This document shows positions 15,652-23,371 of a stretch of 28,402 nt of DNA, in pieces. Where the stretch lies: contig DATKCQ010000027.1 of the NCBI GenBank assembly GCA_035513135.1, positions 1-28,402 of the forward strand, in the 5' to 3' direction. Every line of letters begins with the position of its first letter. The stretch's first letter is position 1. The stretch is from Thermohalobaculum sp035513135 (lineage in GTDB: Bacteria > Pseudomonadota > Alphaproteobacteria > Rhodobacterales > Rhodobacteraceae). A program made the translations under genes and the position numbers. The notes beneath the pieces are model-generated. The model was not told where the DNA came from. It ran no database searches and was given only the letters and a program-made list of their open reading frames with translations.

Positions 15652-16410
15652 ATGGTGCGCGTGATGATGCGGGTGGGTGTGCTTTTCCTTCTTGTCCTTC
15701 TTGTCGGCATCGCCGGCGTGGCCTGCCTCCCGGCGGGGGCGCTGGAGCTCGACCGCCACCGCATGCTGAATGCCGAGGAGCACGAGCCCTGGCGCGGCGT
15801 CGGCCGGGTCAACATCACCACCGCGACGACGCGCTCGATGTGCACCGGCGCGCTGATCGCCGAGGACCTGGTGCTGACCGCCGCGCACTGCGTGATGAAT
15901 CCCCTCACCGGCCAGCCCTACCGGCCCGTAGACGTGCATTTCGTCGCCGGCTGGCGGCTCGGCCAGAAGATCGCGGCGCGCATCTCCAATGCGATCGCGG
16001 TGCATCCGGAGTACCGGCTCAGCGACCACCCGGAGCCCGAGCAGATCGCCACCGACCTTGCGCTGATCCGCCTCGCCCAGCCGATCGCGCGCGACCAGGC
16101 GCTGCCCTTCGAAATCGCGCCGTCGCCCGCCGAGGGCACGCCGCTCACGCTGATCAGCTATCGCGGGGACCGGCCGCACGCGCTGACCCGCCAGCAGGGC
16201 TGCGAGGTGCTCAGCGTGAAGGCATCCGTGATGGCGCTGGCCTGCGAGGTGACCTTCGGCGCCTCGGGCTCGCCGCTGTTCGTGGAAGAGGGCGGGCGCG
16301 CCCGGATCGTCGCCGTGGTCTCCGCCAAGGGCGCCAGCAGGCGCCACCCGCTGGCGCTGTCGGTGATGGTCGACGCCGCGCTGCCGCAGGTGCTGTCGGC
16401 GCTGAAGTGA
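15652..16410 (+). CDS. Secreted trypsin-like serine protease
   Basis: A 252-residue protein with a signal peptide (VGVLFLLVLLVGIAGVACLPAGA). The catalytic triad is His79 in LTAAHC, Asp135 in ATDLALIRL, and Ser206 in TFGASGSPLF. The residue before SG is Ala-Ser rather than the Asp-Ser of chymotrypsin; GxSGSP is normal for the V8/glutamyl-endopeptidase branch. Cys64-Cys80 and Cys184-Cys198 could form disulfides. Probably periplasmic or secreted; substrate unknown. The ATG is the first in frame and sits 28 bases after glcF, but a functional link with glycolate use is not evident. Confidence 0.88.
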   Translation: MVRVMMRVGVLFLLVLLVGIAGVACLPAGALELDRHRMLNAEEHEPWRGVGRVNITTATTRSMCTGALIAEDLVLTAAHCVMNPLTGQPYRPVDVHFVAGWRLGQKIAARISNAIAVHPEYRLSDHPEPEQIATDLALIRLAQPIARDQALPFEIAPSPAEGTPLTLISYRGDRPHALTRQQGCEVLSVKASVMALACEVTFGASGSPLFVEEGGRARIVAVVSAKGASRRHPLALSVMVDAALPQVLSALK

Positions 16411-16454
16411 GCCCACCGGCGTGACGGGGCCGCAAGGACAACCAGGGGCCGGCC

Positions 16455-16892
16455 TCAGCCCGGCTTCCTGTCGCTGAGCCGCGCGGCCTCGGCGACGATC
16501 TCCTCGGCGCTCTCCGAGCTGATCGTGGAGCCCAGCCGCACCAGCGCCGTGGTCTGCTCGGCGTAGTCGCGGAAGGCGCCCTGGTAGAACGCGCTGAGCG
16601 CGTCCATCGCCTCGGTCACCGTCTCGCAGTGCGCCAGCCGGTCCGTGGCCTCGATGTCCGCGGTGACCCGGCGGCGCGCGAAGTCGAGCAGCTCGGCGTT
16701 GAACTTCAGCGCGTCGCGGAAGGCGCGCGAGTGCAGATGCGCCAGCGTCGTCAGCGAGCGCTGGCCCGCCTCGGCCACCTGCTCGATGTCGGGGCCGTTG
16801 ACCAGCGGCGCAAACGCACTCGGCGCTTCGGTGCGGTTGTCGGCCTTCCTGGCTTCGCTCTCGGTCTGATTTCGCCTGTTCTGCTTGGGCAT
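16455..16892 (-). CDS. Phasin-family protein
   Basis: A 145-residue, helix-rich protein. The core SLTTLAHLHSRAFRDALKFNAELLDFARRRV...YQGAFRDYAEQTTALVRL is the amphipathic phasin pattern of proteins that coat polyhydroxyalkanoate granules. The first 25 residues are charged and Gln/Asn-rich and look disordered. The ATG at 16892 has GGAGGAG just upstream on the minus strand; longer frames upstream lack one. It is divergent from the Hsp20 gene and shares a 368-base gap with it. Confidence 0.85.
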   Translation of the reverse strand: MPKQNRRNQTESEARKADNRTEAPSAFAPLVNGPDIEQVAEAGQRSLTTLAHLHSRAFRDALKFNAELLDFARRRVTADIEATDRLAHCETVTEAMDALSAFYQGAFRDYAEQTTALVRLGSTISSESAEEIVAEAARLSDRKPG

Positions 16893-17127
16893 GGGAGCTC
16901 CTCCTTGTTGGCGGCAAAAGTGTGCGCGGCCCGGGTGGGATCCTGGCGGAGTGCCCCTCCGTGGCGCCGCTCCGCAGGCCTTTCCGGGATTGCCGGCGGC
17001 CTGCTCCCCTCGGCGGCGACCTGTGCCCTGGGCGTCTCGACCCCCGCCACGCGGGCGGGACGATCGACTCCTAGCACGCCCCGCCGATTCGCCACGAGTC
17101 CTGAATCGCAACCAATCGCTCCGCCGG

Positions 17128-17157
17128 CTTGACAGGGCCCCGCCCGAGTCCCACATC
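17128..17157 (+). promoter_or_regulatory. Candidate RpoH (sigma-32) promoter of hsp20
   Basis: CTTGACA, 15 bases, CCCACATC. This approaches the heat-shock promoter pattern CTTGAAA-N12-15-CCCCATnT and has no sigma-70 -10 at 17-base spacing. The transcript would have a leader of about 95 to 100 bases, which suits the thermometer below. Confidence 0.45.
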
Positions 17158-17175
17158 GGGGCCGCCGGGCGCCGA

Positions 17176-17256
17176 TTGCGGGCCCGGGTGAGGCGCTTGT
17201 GCCCGCCCGCAAGGGGGGCGACGGCGGCTGTATCGCTTCGCACGAAGGAGGATATG
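17176..17256 (+). ncRNA. ROSE-type RNA thermometer in the hsp20 leader
   Basis: The last hairpin pairs UCGCUUC (17233-17239) with GAAGGA (17244-17249) across a GCAC loop, leaving G17235 bulged. The pentamer UCGCU fits the conserved U(U/C)GCU of ROSE elements, with the G bulged opposite the Shine-Dalgarno AGGA, as in rhizobial hsp genes. It masks part of the AGGAGG that lies 8 bases before the ATG. A second stem upstream pairs TTGCGGG (17176-17182) with CCCGCAA (17206-17212). Melting on heating would free the ribosome site. Confidence 0.6.
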
Positions 17257-17260
17257 ACCC

Positions 17261-17722
17261 ATGCGCAATCTCGATCTCTCCCCGCTCTACCGCTCGACCG
17301 TGGGCTTCGACCGGCTCGGCTCGATGCTCGACCAGCTGCTCTCGGGCGAGACGGCGGTGCCCAGCTACCCGCCCTACAACATCGAGCGGCTGGACGACGA
17401 CCACTACCGCATCTCCATCGCCGTCGCCGGCTTCCGCGACGAGGACCTCAATGTCGAGGTCAAGGACCAGACCCTGACCGTCACCGCGAAGAAGCGCGAG
17501 GTGCCCGAGGACCGGCAGCCGGTCTATCTCTATCGCGGCATCGCCGAGCGCGGCTTCGAGCGGCGCTTCCAGCTCGCCGATCACGTGAAGGTCACCGCCG
17601 CGCGGCTCGAATACGGGCTCCTGCACATCGACCTGATGCGCGAGGTGCCCGAGGCGCTGCGGCCGCGCACCATCCCGATCGCCCCGGCGGGCAAGGGCGG
17701 AAACGGCACGACTTCGGCCTGA
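17261..17722 (+). CDS. Small heat shock protein, Hsp20 (IbpA-like)
   Basis: A 153-residue alpha-crystallin-domain chaperone. The N-terminal arm has VGFDRLGSMLDQLL. The domain starts SYPPYNIERLDDDHYRISIAVAGF (35-58). The YRGIAERGFERRF segment (91-103) is diagnostic of the IbpA/class A group. The AARLEYGLL motif lies at about 113-121, and the C-terminal IxI anchor IPI at 138-140. It holds unfolding proteins for DnaK/ClpB refolding in the cytoplasm. Expression is probably controlled by both the promoter and the ROSE-type leader. The neighbour is a phasin, which coats granules that can also bind Hsp20 proteins. Confidence 0.96.
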   Translation: MRNLDLSPLYRSTVGFDRLGSMLDQLLSGETAVPSYPPYNIERLDDDHYRISIAVAGFRDEDLNVEVKDQTLTVTAKKREVPEDRQPVYLYRGIAERGFERRFQLADHVKVTAARLEYGLLHIDLMREVPEALRPRTIPIAPAGKGGNGTTSA

Positions 17723-17762
17723 GCCCCGCCTTCGCCATCTGGGCGAAAGAAAGTTGCCCTGC

Positions 17763-17794
17763 GCGCCCGGCTTGCGCAACCGGGCGCGGATTTT
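17763..17794 (+). terminator. Rho-independent terminator after hsp20
   Basis: GCGCCCGG, a nine-base loop that can itself pair (TTGCGCAA), CCGGGCGC, then GGATTTT. An 8-bp perfect GC stem followed by a short T-run, 41 bases past the hsp20 stop. Confidence 0.75.
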
Positions 17795-17823
17795 CGCTTG
17801 CCTCGCCGCGCGATTGCATTTAA

Positions 17824-17839
17824 TCGAACGCGCGTTCGA
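17824..17839. promoter_or_regulatory. 16-base perfect palindrome, candidate operator of the transporter operon
   Basis: TCGAACGC-GCGTTCGA, 125 bases before the acyl-CoA ligase GTG. It follows a TTGCAT (17814-17819) that could be a -35, so a bound repressor would block the promoter. Palindromes of this length and type are usual for TetR-family repressors, including those that sense acyl-CoA. No regulator gene lies nearby. Confidence 0.5.
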
Positions 17840-17963
17840 ATCAGGAGACTTGACCCTCGCGGGCGCCTGCCTTCCTAATTCGCACAAGGATCAGGCGACG
17901 CGCGGGCCAGACCCGGCGATAGCGCCCACCCGCCGCAAGAGCGGGACGACAGGGAGGTCGCAC

Positions 17964-19940
17964 GTGACGGAAGAAGCTCAGCGCTCGTCCGCGCCCGACA
18001 CGTTTCCCAAGCTGCTGCGCGCCAACGTGCGCGAGCGGGGCAGCCGCCCGGCCTACCGCTACAAGCTCTACGGCATCTGGCAGAGCTGGAGCTGGGCCGA
18101 GACGGCGCAGGAGATCCGCGCGCTCGCGCTCGGGCTGACCAGGCTCGGGCTCGAGCCGGGCGACGCGCTCGCCATCATCGGCAACAACCGCCCGCAGCTC
18201 TACTGGTCGATGGTCGCGGCGCAGATGGCGGGCGCGACCCCGGTGCCGATCTACCAGGACTCGGTGGCCGAGGAGATGTGCTACGTGCTCGACCACGCCG
18301 GCGTCACCTTCGCCGTGGTCGAGAACCAGGAGCAGGTGGACAAGCTGCTCTCGATCCATGAGCGGCTGCCGGCGTTGCGCCACGTGGTCTACTGCGACCC
18401 GCGCGGGCTCAGGAACTACGATCACTCGGCCATGCACGCCTTCGAGGAGGTGCAGAAGATCGGCCGCGGCTCGGAGGCCGAGCTCGCCCCCGAGCTCGAC
18501 CGCCGCCTCGAGGCCGGCAAGGGCTCGGACGCCTGCGTGATCCTCTACACCTCCGGCACCACCGGCCGGCCCAAGGGCGTGGTGCTGACGCACGACAACA
18601 TCCTGACGACCTCGCGCGCCTCGGCCGAGTTCGACCGGCTGGTCGAGACCGACTCGATGCTCTCCTACCTGCCGATGGCCTGGGTCGGCGACTTCATCTT
18701 CTCGATGGGCCAGGCCTATGTGAAGGGCTTTTGCGTGTGCTGCCCGGAGTCGCCCGAAACCATGCTGCACGATCTGCGCGAGATCGGGCCGAGCTACTTC
18801 TTCGCGCCGCCCTCGATCTTCGAGCGGCTCCTGACCACCGTGATGATCCGCATCGAGGACGCCAGCGGCCTCAAGCGCCGGATGTTCCACGCCTTCATCG
18901 CCCACGCCAAGCGCTGCGAGGGCAAGCGCAAGGCGGGTGAGGCCCTGTCGCTCGGCGACCGGGCGCTCAATGCGCTGGGCGAGCTGCTGGTCTACGGGCC
19001 GCTGAAGAACGTGCTGGGCTTCAGCCGCGTGCGCGTCGGCTACACCGCGGGCGAGGCGATCGGGCCGGATCTGTTCGAGTTCTACCGCTCGATCGGCGTG
19101 AATCTGAAACAGCTCTACGGCCAGACCGAGGCCAGCGTCTTCATCACCCAGCAGCCCGACGACGCGGTGGACCCCGAGACCGTGGGCGTGCCCACCCCGG
19201 GCGTCGAGATCCGCATCGACGAGGCCACCGGCGAGGTGTTCTACCGCTCGCCCGGGGTCTTTCGCGAGTACTACAAGGCGCCCGAGGAGACCGCCAAGAC
19301 CAAGACCGAGGACGGCTGGGTCGCCACCGGCGACGCCGGCTTCATGGACGAGCGCACCGGGCAGCTGCGCATCCTCGACCGCGCCAAGGACGTGGGCAGG
19401 CTGGCCGACGGCACGCTGTTCGCGCCGAAATACATCGAGAACAAGCTCAAGTTCTGGCCCAACATCCGCGAGGCGGTCTGCTTCGGCCACGGCCGCGAGT
19501 ACGTCACCGCGATGATCTGCATGGACATGGAGTCGGTCGGCAACTGGGCCGAGCGCAACAACATCGGCTACGGCTCGTACCAGGAGCTGGCCGCCCACCC
19601 CCAGGTCTACGAGATGATCCAGCGCGACGTCGAGACGACCAATGCGAGCCTCGCCGAGGATCCGCGGCTGGCGCACTGCCAGATCCGCCGCTTCCTCATC
19701 CTGCACAAGGAGCTCGACGCCGACGACGGCGAGCTGACCCGCACCATGAAGGTGCGCCGGCGCATCATCGCCGAGCGCTACGCACCCGTGATCGACGCGC
19801 TCTACAGCGGCGCCGACCGCGTGCACTGCGAGATCGACGTCACCTACGAGGACGGCCGCAAGGGCAAGATCTCGGGCATCCTGGCGATCCGCGACGCCAA
19901 GACCCATCCCGCCGCGGCCGAGCCGGCGAAAGCGGCGTGA
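17964..19940 (+). CDS. Long-chain-type acyl-CoA ligase (AMP-forming)
   Basis: A 658-residue ANL-superfamily enzyme that activates a carboxylic acid with ATP and CoA. Motifs in order: YTSGTTGRPKG (P-loop, about 195-205), YLPMAW, YTAGEAIG, YGQTEASV, TGDAGF, ILDRAKDV, and the C-terminal ELTRTMKVRR carrying the likely catalytic lysine. The SYLPMAWVGDF and LADGTLFAPKYIENKLK stretches are typical of the long-chain synthetase branch. The GTG at 17964 was chosen for GGGAGG 6 bases upstream; the longer frame crosses the operator and terminator. It heads a HAAT ABC transporter operon (27 bases to the LivG-type gene), suggesting that the imported acid is activated directly. The substrate is unknown. Confidence 0.93.
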   Translation: MTEEAQRSSAPDTFPKLLRANVRERGSRPAYRYKLYGIWQSWSWAETAQEIRALALGLTRLGLEPGDALAIIGNNRPQLYWSMVAAQMAGATPVPIYQDSVAEEMCYVLDHAGVTFAVVENQEQVDKLLSIHERLPALRHVVYCDPRGLRNYDHSAMHAFEEVQKIGRGSEAELAPELDRRLEAGKGSDACVILYTSGTTGRPKGVVLTHDNILTTSRASAEFDRLVETDSMLSYLPMAWVGDFIFSMGQAYVKGFCVCCPESPETMLHDLREIGPSYFFAPPSIFERLLTTVMIRIEDASGLKRRMFHAFIAHAKRCEGKRKAGEALSLGDRALNALGELLVYGPLKNVLGFSRVRVGYTAGEAIGPDLFEFYRSIGVNLKQLYGQTEASVFITQQPDDAVDPETVGVPTPGVEIRIDEATGEVFYRSPGVFREYYKAPEETAKTKTEDGWVATGDAGFMDERTGQLRILDRAKDVGRLADGTLFAPKYIENKLKFWPNIREAVCFGHGREYVTAMICMDMESVGNWAERNNIGYGSYQELAAHPQVYEMIQRDVETTNASLAEDPRLAHCQIRRFLILHKELDADDGELTRTMKVRRRIIAERYAPVIDALYSGADRVHCEIDVTYEDGRKGKISGILAIRDAKTHPAAAEPAKAA

Positions 19941-19967
19941 CGGGGGCGGCGTGAGAGGAGCGGGTCC

Positions 19968-20828
19968 ATGAGCACCGAGCCGGTGGCCGAGGCCGCCGCG
20001 ACCGACACCGAATACGTCGAGAAGGAGATCGAGCACGGTCTCGCGCCGCGCCGCATCGGCGACACGCTGATGGACATCCGCAACATCACCCTGCGCTTCG
20101 GCGGCGTCACCGCCATCAAGGATGTGAGCTTCGACATCCGCCAGGGCGAGATCCGCGCCATCATCGGCCCGAACGGCGCCGGCAAGTCCTCGATGCTCAA
20201 CGTCATCAACGGCTTCTACCACCCGCAGGAGGGCGAGATCTGGTTCCGCGGCGAAAAGCGGGGCAACCTCAAGCCCTACCAGATCGCGCGCCAGGGCATC
20301 GCCCGGACCTTCCAGAACATCGCGCTGTTCAAGGGCATGTCGACGCTCGACAACATCATGACCGGGCGGCTCATCCACATGCGCCGCAACATGTTCTGGC
20401 AGGCGCTGTGGACCGGCCCGGCCGAGAGCGAGGAGATCGAGCACCGCGAGCGCGTCGAGCGCGTCATCGACTTCCTCGAGATCCAGCACATCCGCAAGAC
20501 GCCCGTCGGGCGCCTGCCGTACGGGCTGCAAAAGCGTGTCGAGCTCGGCCGGGCGCTGGCCGCCGATCCGCAGCTCCTGCTGCTCGACGAGCCGATGGCC
20601 GGCATGAACGTCGAGGAGAAGCAGGACATGTGCCGCTTCGTGCTCGACGTGAACGACGAGCTCGGCACCACGATCGCCCTGATCGAGCACGACATGGGCG
20701 TGGTCATGGACATCGCCGACCGCGTCGTGGTGCTCGACTACGGCCGCAAGATCGCCGACGGCACGCCCGACGAGGTGCGCCGGAACGAGGCGGTGATCGA
20801 GGCCTATCTCGGCGTCGCGCACGACTGA
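19968..20828 (+). CDS. HAAT ABC transporter ATP-binding protein, LivG type
   Basis: A 286-residue ATPase. A 35-residue acidic N-terminal extension precedes LMDIRNITLRFGGVTAIKDVSF. Walker A is GPNGAGKSS (67-75), the Q-loop region is ARTFQNIALF, Walker B is LLLLDEPMAGMN, and the switch histidine is in IEHDMGVV. The signature reads LPYGLQKRVEL, where LivG proteins usually have YGQQRRLE. The C-terminal DGTPDEVRRNEAVIEAYLG is the LivG ending. It energises uptake together with the LivF-type protein. Confidence 0.94.
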   Translation: MSTEPVAEAAATDTEYVEKEIEHGLAPRRIGDTLMDIRNITLRFGGVTAIKDVSFDIRQGEIRAIIGPNGAGKSSMLNVINGFYHPQEGEIWFRGEKRGNLKPYQIARQGIARTFQNIALFKGMSTLDNIMTGRLIHMRRNMFWQALWTGPAESEEIEHRERVERVIDFLEIQHIRKTPVGRLPYGLQKRVELGRALAADPQLLLLDEPMAGMNVEEKQDMCRFVLDVNDELGTTIALIEHDMGVVMDIADRVVVLDYGRKIADGTPDEVRRNEAVIEAYLGVAHD

Positions 20829-20839
20829 GGGGAGCGCGC

Positions 20840-21844
20840 ATGGGGTTCCTCACCGATCCGTTCTTCTACGAGGTGGTGGTCGCCGGGCTGCTGGCGGGGG
20901 TGATGTATGCGCTGGTCGCGCTGGGCTTCGTGCTGATCTTCAAGGCCTCGGGCATCTTCAACTTCGCGCAGGGCGTGATGGCGCTGTTCGCGGCGATGAC
21001 CATGGTCGGCTTTCTCAGCGGCCAGCTCCCCTTCGCCCATGTGATCAACTGGATCTTCGGCACCGGCTGGCACCATGTCTACGCGCCGCCGATGCCGCGC
21101 GGCGACACACCGCCGGTCTGGTTCGTCATGCTGTGCGCCCTGCTGACCACGGCGGTGATGATCGCGCTCGCCTGGGTGATCGTGCGCGTGGTGTTCCGGC
21201 CGCTGGTGAACCAGCCGCCGATCATCCTGTTCATGGCGGCGATCGGGCTCGCCTTCGTGCTCGAGGGCATTGGCGACCTGATGTGGGGCGCCAACGTCAA
21301 GGTGCTCGACATCGGGCTGGCGTCCGGCCCCTCGGACTGGATCCTCGACGCCACCGACATGTTCGTCGAGAAGGTCGAGCTCGCCGCCGCCGTGGTCGCG
21401 GCGATCCTGGTGATCGGGCTGACGCTGTTCTCGCAATACACCAAGATGGGCCGGGCGCTGCGCGCGGTGGCCGACGACCACCAGGCGTCGCTCTCGGTCG
21501 GCGTCTCGCTCGAGACCATCTGGTGGATCGTCTGGTCGGTCGCGGGCATCGTCGCGCTGGTCGCCGGCATCATGTGGGGGGCGAAATCGGGGGTGCAGTT
21601 CTCGCTCAGCCTGATCGCGCTCAAGGCGCTGCCGGTGCTGATGCTCGGCGGCTTCACCTCGATCCCCGGCGCCATTGTCGGCGGGCTGATGATCGGCGCG
21701 GGCGAGAAGGTCTTCGACTTCTACGTGGGCGTGCCCTATCTGGGCGGCGCCACCGAGAACTGGTTCGCCTTCATGCTAGCGCTGGTCTTCCTGCTGTTCC
21801 GGCCGCAGGGCCTGTTCGGCGAGCGCATCATCGAGAGGGTCTGA
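20840..21844 (+). CDS. HAAT ABC transporter permease, LivH type
   Basis: A 334-residue inner-membrane protein with about eight or nine hydrophobic helices. LivH features: YEVVVAGLLAGVMYALVALGFVLIFKASGIFNFAQG at the start and GRALRAVADDHQASLSVGVS (the coupling loop to the ATPase), ending LVFLLFRPQGLFGERIIERV. GAGGGGAG precedes the ATG. A hydrophilic insert with several His/Pro residues (GTGWHHVYAPPMPRGDTPP) between helices is longer than in amino-acid LivH proteins and may relate to the different substrate. Confidence 0.94.
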   Translation: MGFLTDPFFYEVVVAGLLAGVMYALVALGFVLIFKASGIFNFAQGVMALFAAMTMVGFLSGQLPFAHVINWIFGTGWHHVYAPPMPRGDTPPVWFVMLCALLTTAVMIALAWVIVRVVFRPLVNQPPIILFMAAIGLAFVLEGIGDLMWGANVKVLDIGLASGPSDWILDATDMFVEKVELAAAVVAAILVIGLTLFSQYTKMGRALRAVADDHQASLSVGVSLETIWWIVWSVAGIVALVAGIMWGAKSGVQFSLSLIALKALPVLMLGGFTSIPGAIVGGLMIGAGEKVFDFYVGVPYLGGATENWFAFMLALVFLLFRPQGLFGERIIERV

Positions 21845-21845
21845 C

Positions 21846-22217
21846 ATGCACCGCTCACGCATCGGCGCGGTCTGCATCGACTGCCGGACCGAGGACCTGG
21901 CGGAGGCCACGGCCTTCTGGTCCGGCGTGCTCGGCGTCGAGGGCCGGGTCGCGGACGACGGCAAGTATGTGAGCTTCGAGGGGCTCACCGGGCCGCGGGT
22001 GGAGTTGCAGGCGGTGGACCACGCGCCGCGGGTGCACCTGGATTTCGAGACCGACGACCGCGAGGCCGAGGCGGCCCGGCTGAAGGCGCTCGGCGCCATG
22101 GAGGTGGCGCGCATCAAGGACTGGATCGTCATGCAGGCGCCGACCGGCCACCGCTTCTGCCTGATCAAGCCACAGGGCGACGATTTCCCGGGCGACGCCG
22201 CCCGCTGGGAGGACTGA
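21846..22217 (+). CDS. VOC-family (glyoxalase-like) protein
   Basis: A 123-residue single-domain protein with the beta-alpha-beta-beta-beta pattern: IGAVCIDCRTEDLAEATAFWSGVLG, then VELQAVDHAPRVHLDFETDD, then VMQAPTGHRFCLIKP. His73 or nearby residues and an acidic residue could bind metal, but the exact ligands are not clear. The start is one base after the LivH-type stop, and the end is 4 bases before the LivM-type start, so it is embedded in the operon. The function is unknown; it may act on or bind the transported compound, or be a passenger. Confidence 0.85.
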   Translation: MHRSRIGAVCIDCRTEDLAEATAFWSGVLGVEGRVADDGKYVSFEGLTGPRVELQAVDHAPRVHLDFETDDREAEAARLKALGAMEVARIKDWIVMQAPTGHRFCLIKPQGDDFPGDAARWED

Positions 22218-22221
22218 CCGA

Positions 22222-23298
22222 ATGCTCTACCGCGAGGCCGGCGACTTCAAGACCAGCTACCAGGCGGATCTCGCCACCTTCCCGATCCGCGCCGAGCGGC
22301 TCGCCTTCTGGGCGCTGATGGCGTTCGCCTTCCTGGTCATGCCGTTCTTCGTCAACGACTACTGGGAGCAGGCGATCCTGCTGCCCTTCATCGTCTACGC
22401 CCTGGCGGCGCTGGGCCTCAACATCCTCACCGGCTACTGCGGGCAGGTCTCGCTCGGCACCGGCGCCTTCATGGCGGTGGGCGCCTATGCCGCCTACAAG
22501 CTGATGACCTCGTTCCCCGGGCTCGACATGATCTCGATCACCCTCCTGTCGGGGCTGATCACCGCCGGGGTGGGGCTGATCTTCGGCCTGCCCTCGCTCA
22601 GGATCAAGGGCTTCTACCTCGCCGTCGCCACGCTCGCCGCACAGTTCTTCCTGATCTGGATGTTCAACAAGTGGGGCTGGTTCTACAACTACTCGGCGAC
22701 GGGCCAGATCTCGGCGCCCACCCGCACCCTGTTCGGCATGAACATCACCGGGCCGCGCACCGAGCCGTGGTTCACCTATCTCTTCGCGCTGAGCTTCCTC
22801 ACGGTCTTCTGCTGGGTCGCGCGCAACCTGGTGCGCGGCCGGCTCGGGCGCTCGTGGATGGCGATCCGCGACATGGACATCGCCGCCGACATCATCGGCG
22901 TGAACCCGATGATGGCGAAGCTCACCGCCTTCGCCGTCTCGTCCTTCTACATCGGCATGGCGGGCGCGCTCTACTTCACGATCTGGAAGGGCGCGGCGGA
23001 GGGCACCGAGGCGTTCGGCATCCTGATCTCGTTCTTCGTGCTGTTCATGATCATCATCGGCGGGCTCGGCTCGATCCTCGGCTCGCTGATCGGCGCGGCG
23101 TTCTTCGCGCTCCTGCCGGTGTTCTTCAAGAACGTGCTGGTCGAGGGCTTCGGCTGGCCCACCGACATCGCCCAGCACACCCAGACCACGCTGATCGGTG
23201 TGCTGATCATCTTCTTCCTCATTGTCGAGCCGCATGGAATCGCGGCACTGTGGCGCACGGCAAAGGAGAAACTCCGCCTCTGGCCCTTCCCCTACTGA
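22222..23298 (+). CDS. HAAT ABC transporter permease, LivM type
   Basis: A 358-residue membrane protein. A polar 28-residue N-terminus (MLYREAGDFKTSYQADLATFP) precedes the first helix. LivM signatures: LGLNILTGYCGQVSLGTGAFMAVGAY, LPSLRIKGFYLAVATLA, and GRSWMAIRDMDIAADIIGVNP (coupling loop), followed by the ALYFTIWKG and IIIGGLGSILGSLIGA helices. It ends in a short basic tail. Its stop overlaps an 8-bp hairpin leading to the binding-protein gene. Confidence 0.95.
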   Translation: MLYREAGDFKTSYQADLATFPIRAERLAFWALMAFAFLVMPFFVNDYWEQAILLPFIVYALAALGLNILTGYCGQVSLGTGAFMAVGAYAAYKLMTSFPGLDMISITLLSGLITAGVGLIFGLPSLRIKGFYLAVATLAAQFFLIWMFNKWGWFYNYSATGQISAPTRTLFGMNITGPRTEPWFTYLFALSFLTVFCWVARNLVRGRLGRSWMAIRDMDIAADIIGVNPMMAKLTAFAVSSFYIGMAGALYFTIWKGAAEGTEAFGILISFFVLFMIIIGGLGSILGSLIGAAFFALLPVFFKNVLVEGFGWPTDIAQHTQTTLIGVLIIFFLIVEPHGIAALWRTAKEKLRLWPFPY

Positions 23299-23325
23299 GG
23301 GGCCGGCGGCACGCTCGGGCCCCTC
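23297..23325 (+). promoter_or_regulatory. Intercistronic hairpin before the substrate-binding gene
   Basis: GAGGGGCC (beginning inside the LivM-type stop codon), a 13-base loop, GGCCCCTC. The 3' arm could instead pair with the AAAAGGGG that follows, giving two exclusive folds. It may protect or segment the mRNA ahead of the binding-protein gene. Confidence 0.4.
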
Positions 23326-23371
23326 GCAAAAGGGGTCGGAAAACGGTCCGGACCAAAGGGAGGACACGACC

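Larger units (their letters stand above)
16893..17260. other. Divergent intergenic region, phasin / hsp20
   Basis: A 368-base gap with no gene. The right half holds a heat-shock-type promoter candidate and a structured 5' leader for hsp20 (listed separately). The left half must hold the phasin promoter; I see no clear consensus there. It has several short GC palindromes but no repeat copy. Confidence 0.6.

Noticed and set aside
15652..16410. Inactive protease because of GASGSP in place of GDSGG
   Set aside because: His, Asp and Ser of the triad are all present and GxSGSP is normal in glutamyl-endopeptidase-type S1 proteases.
17841..20822. 993-codon antisense frame opposite the acyl-CoA ligase and LivG-type genes
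   Set aside because: Long antisense frames arise in high-GC DNA because stop codons are rare; the translation is His/Asp/Val/Ala-rich low-complexity sequence mirroring the real genes.
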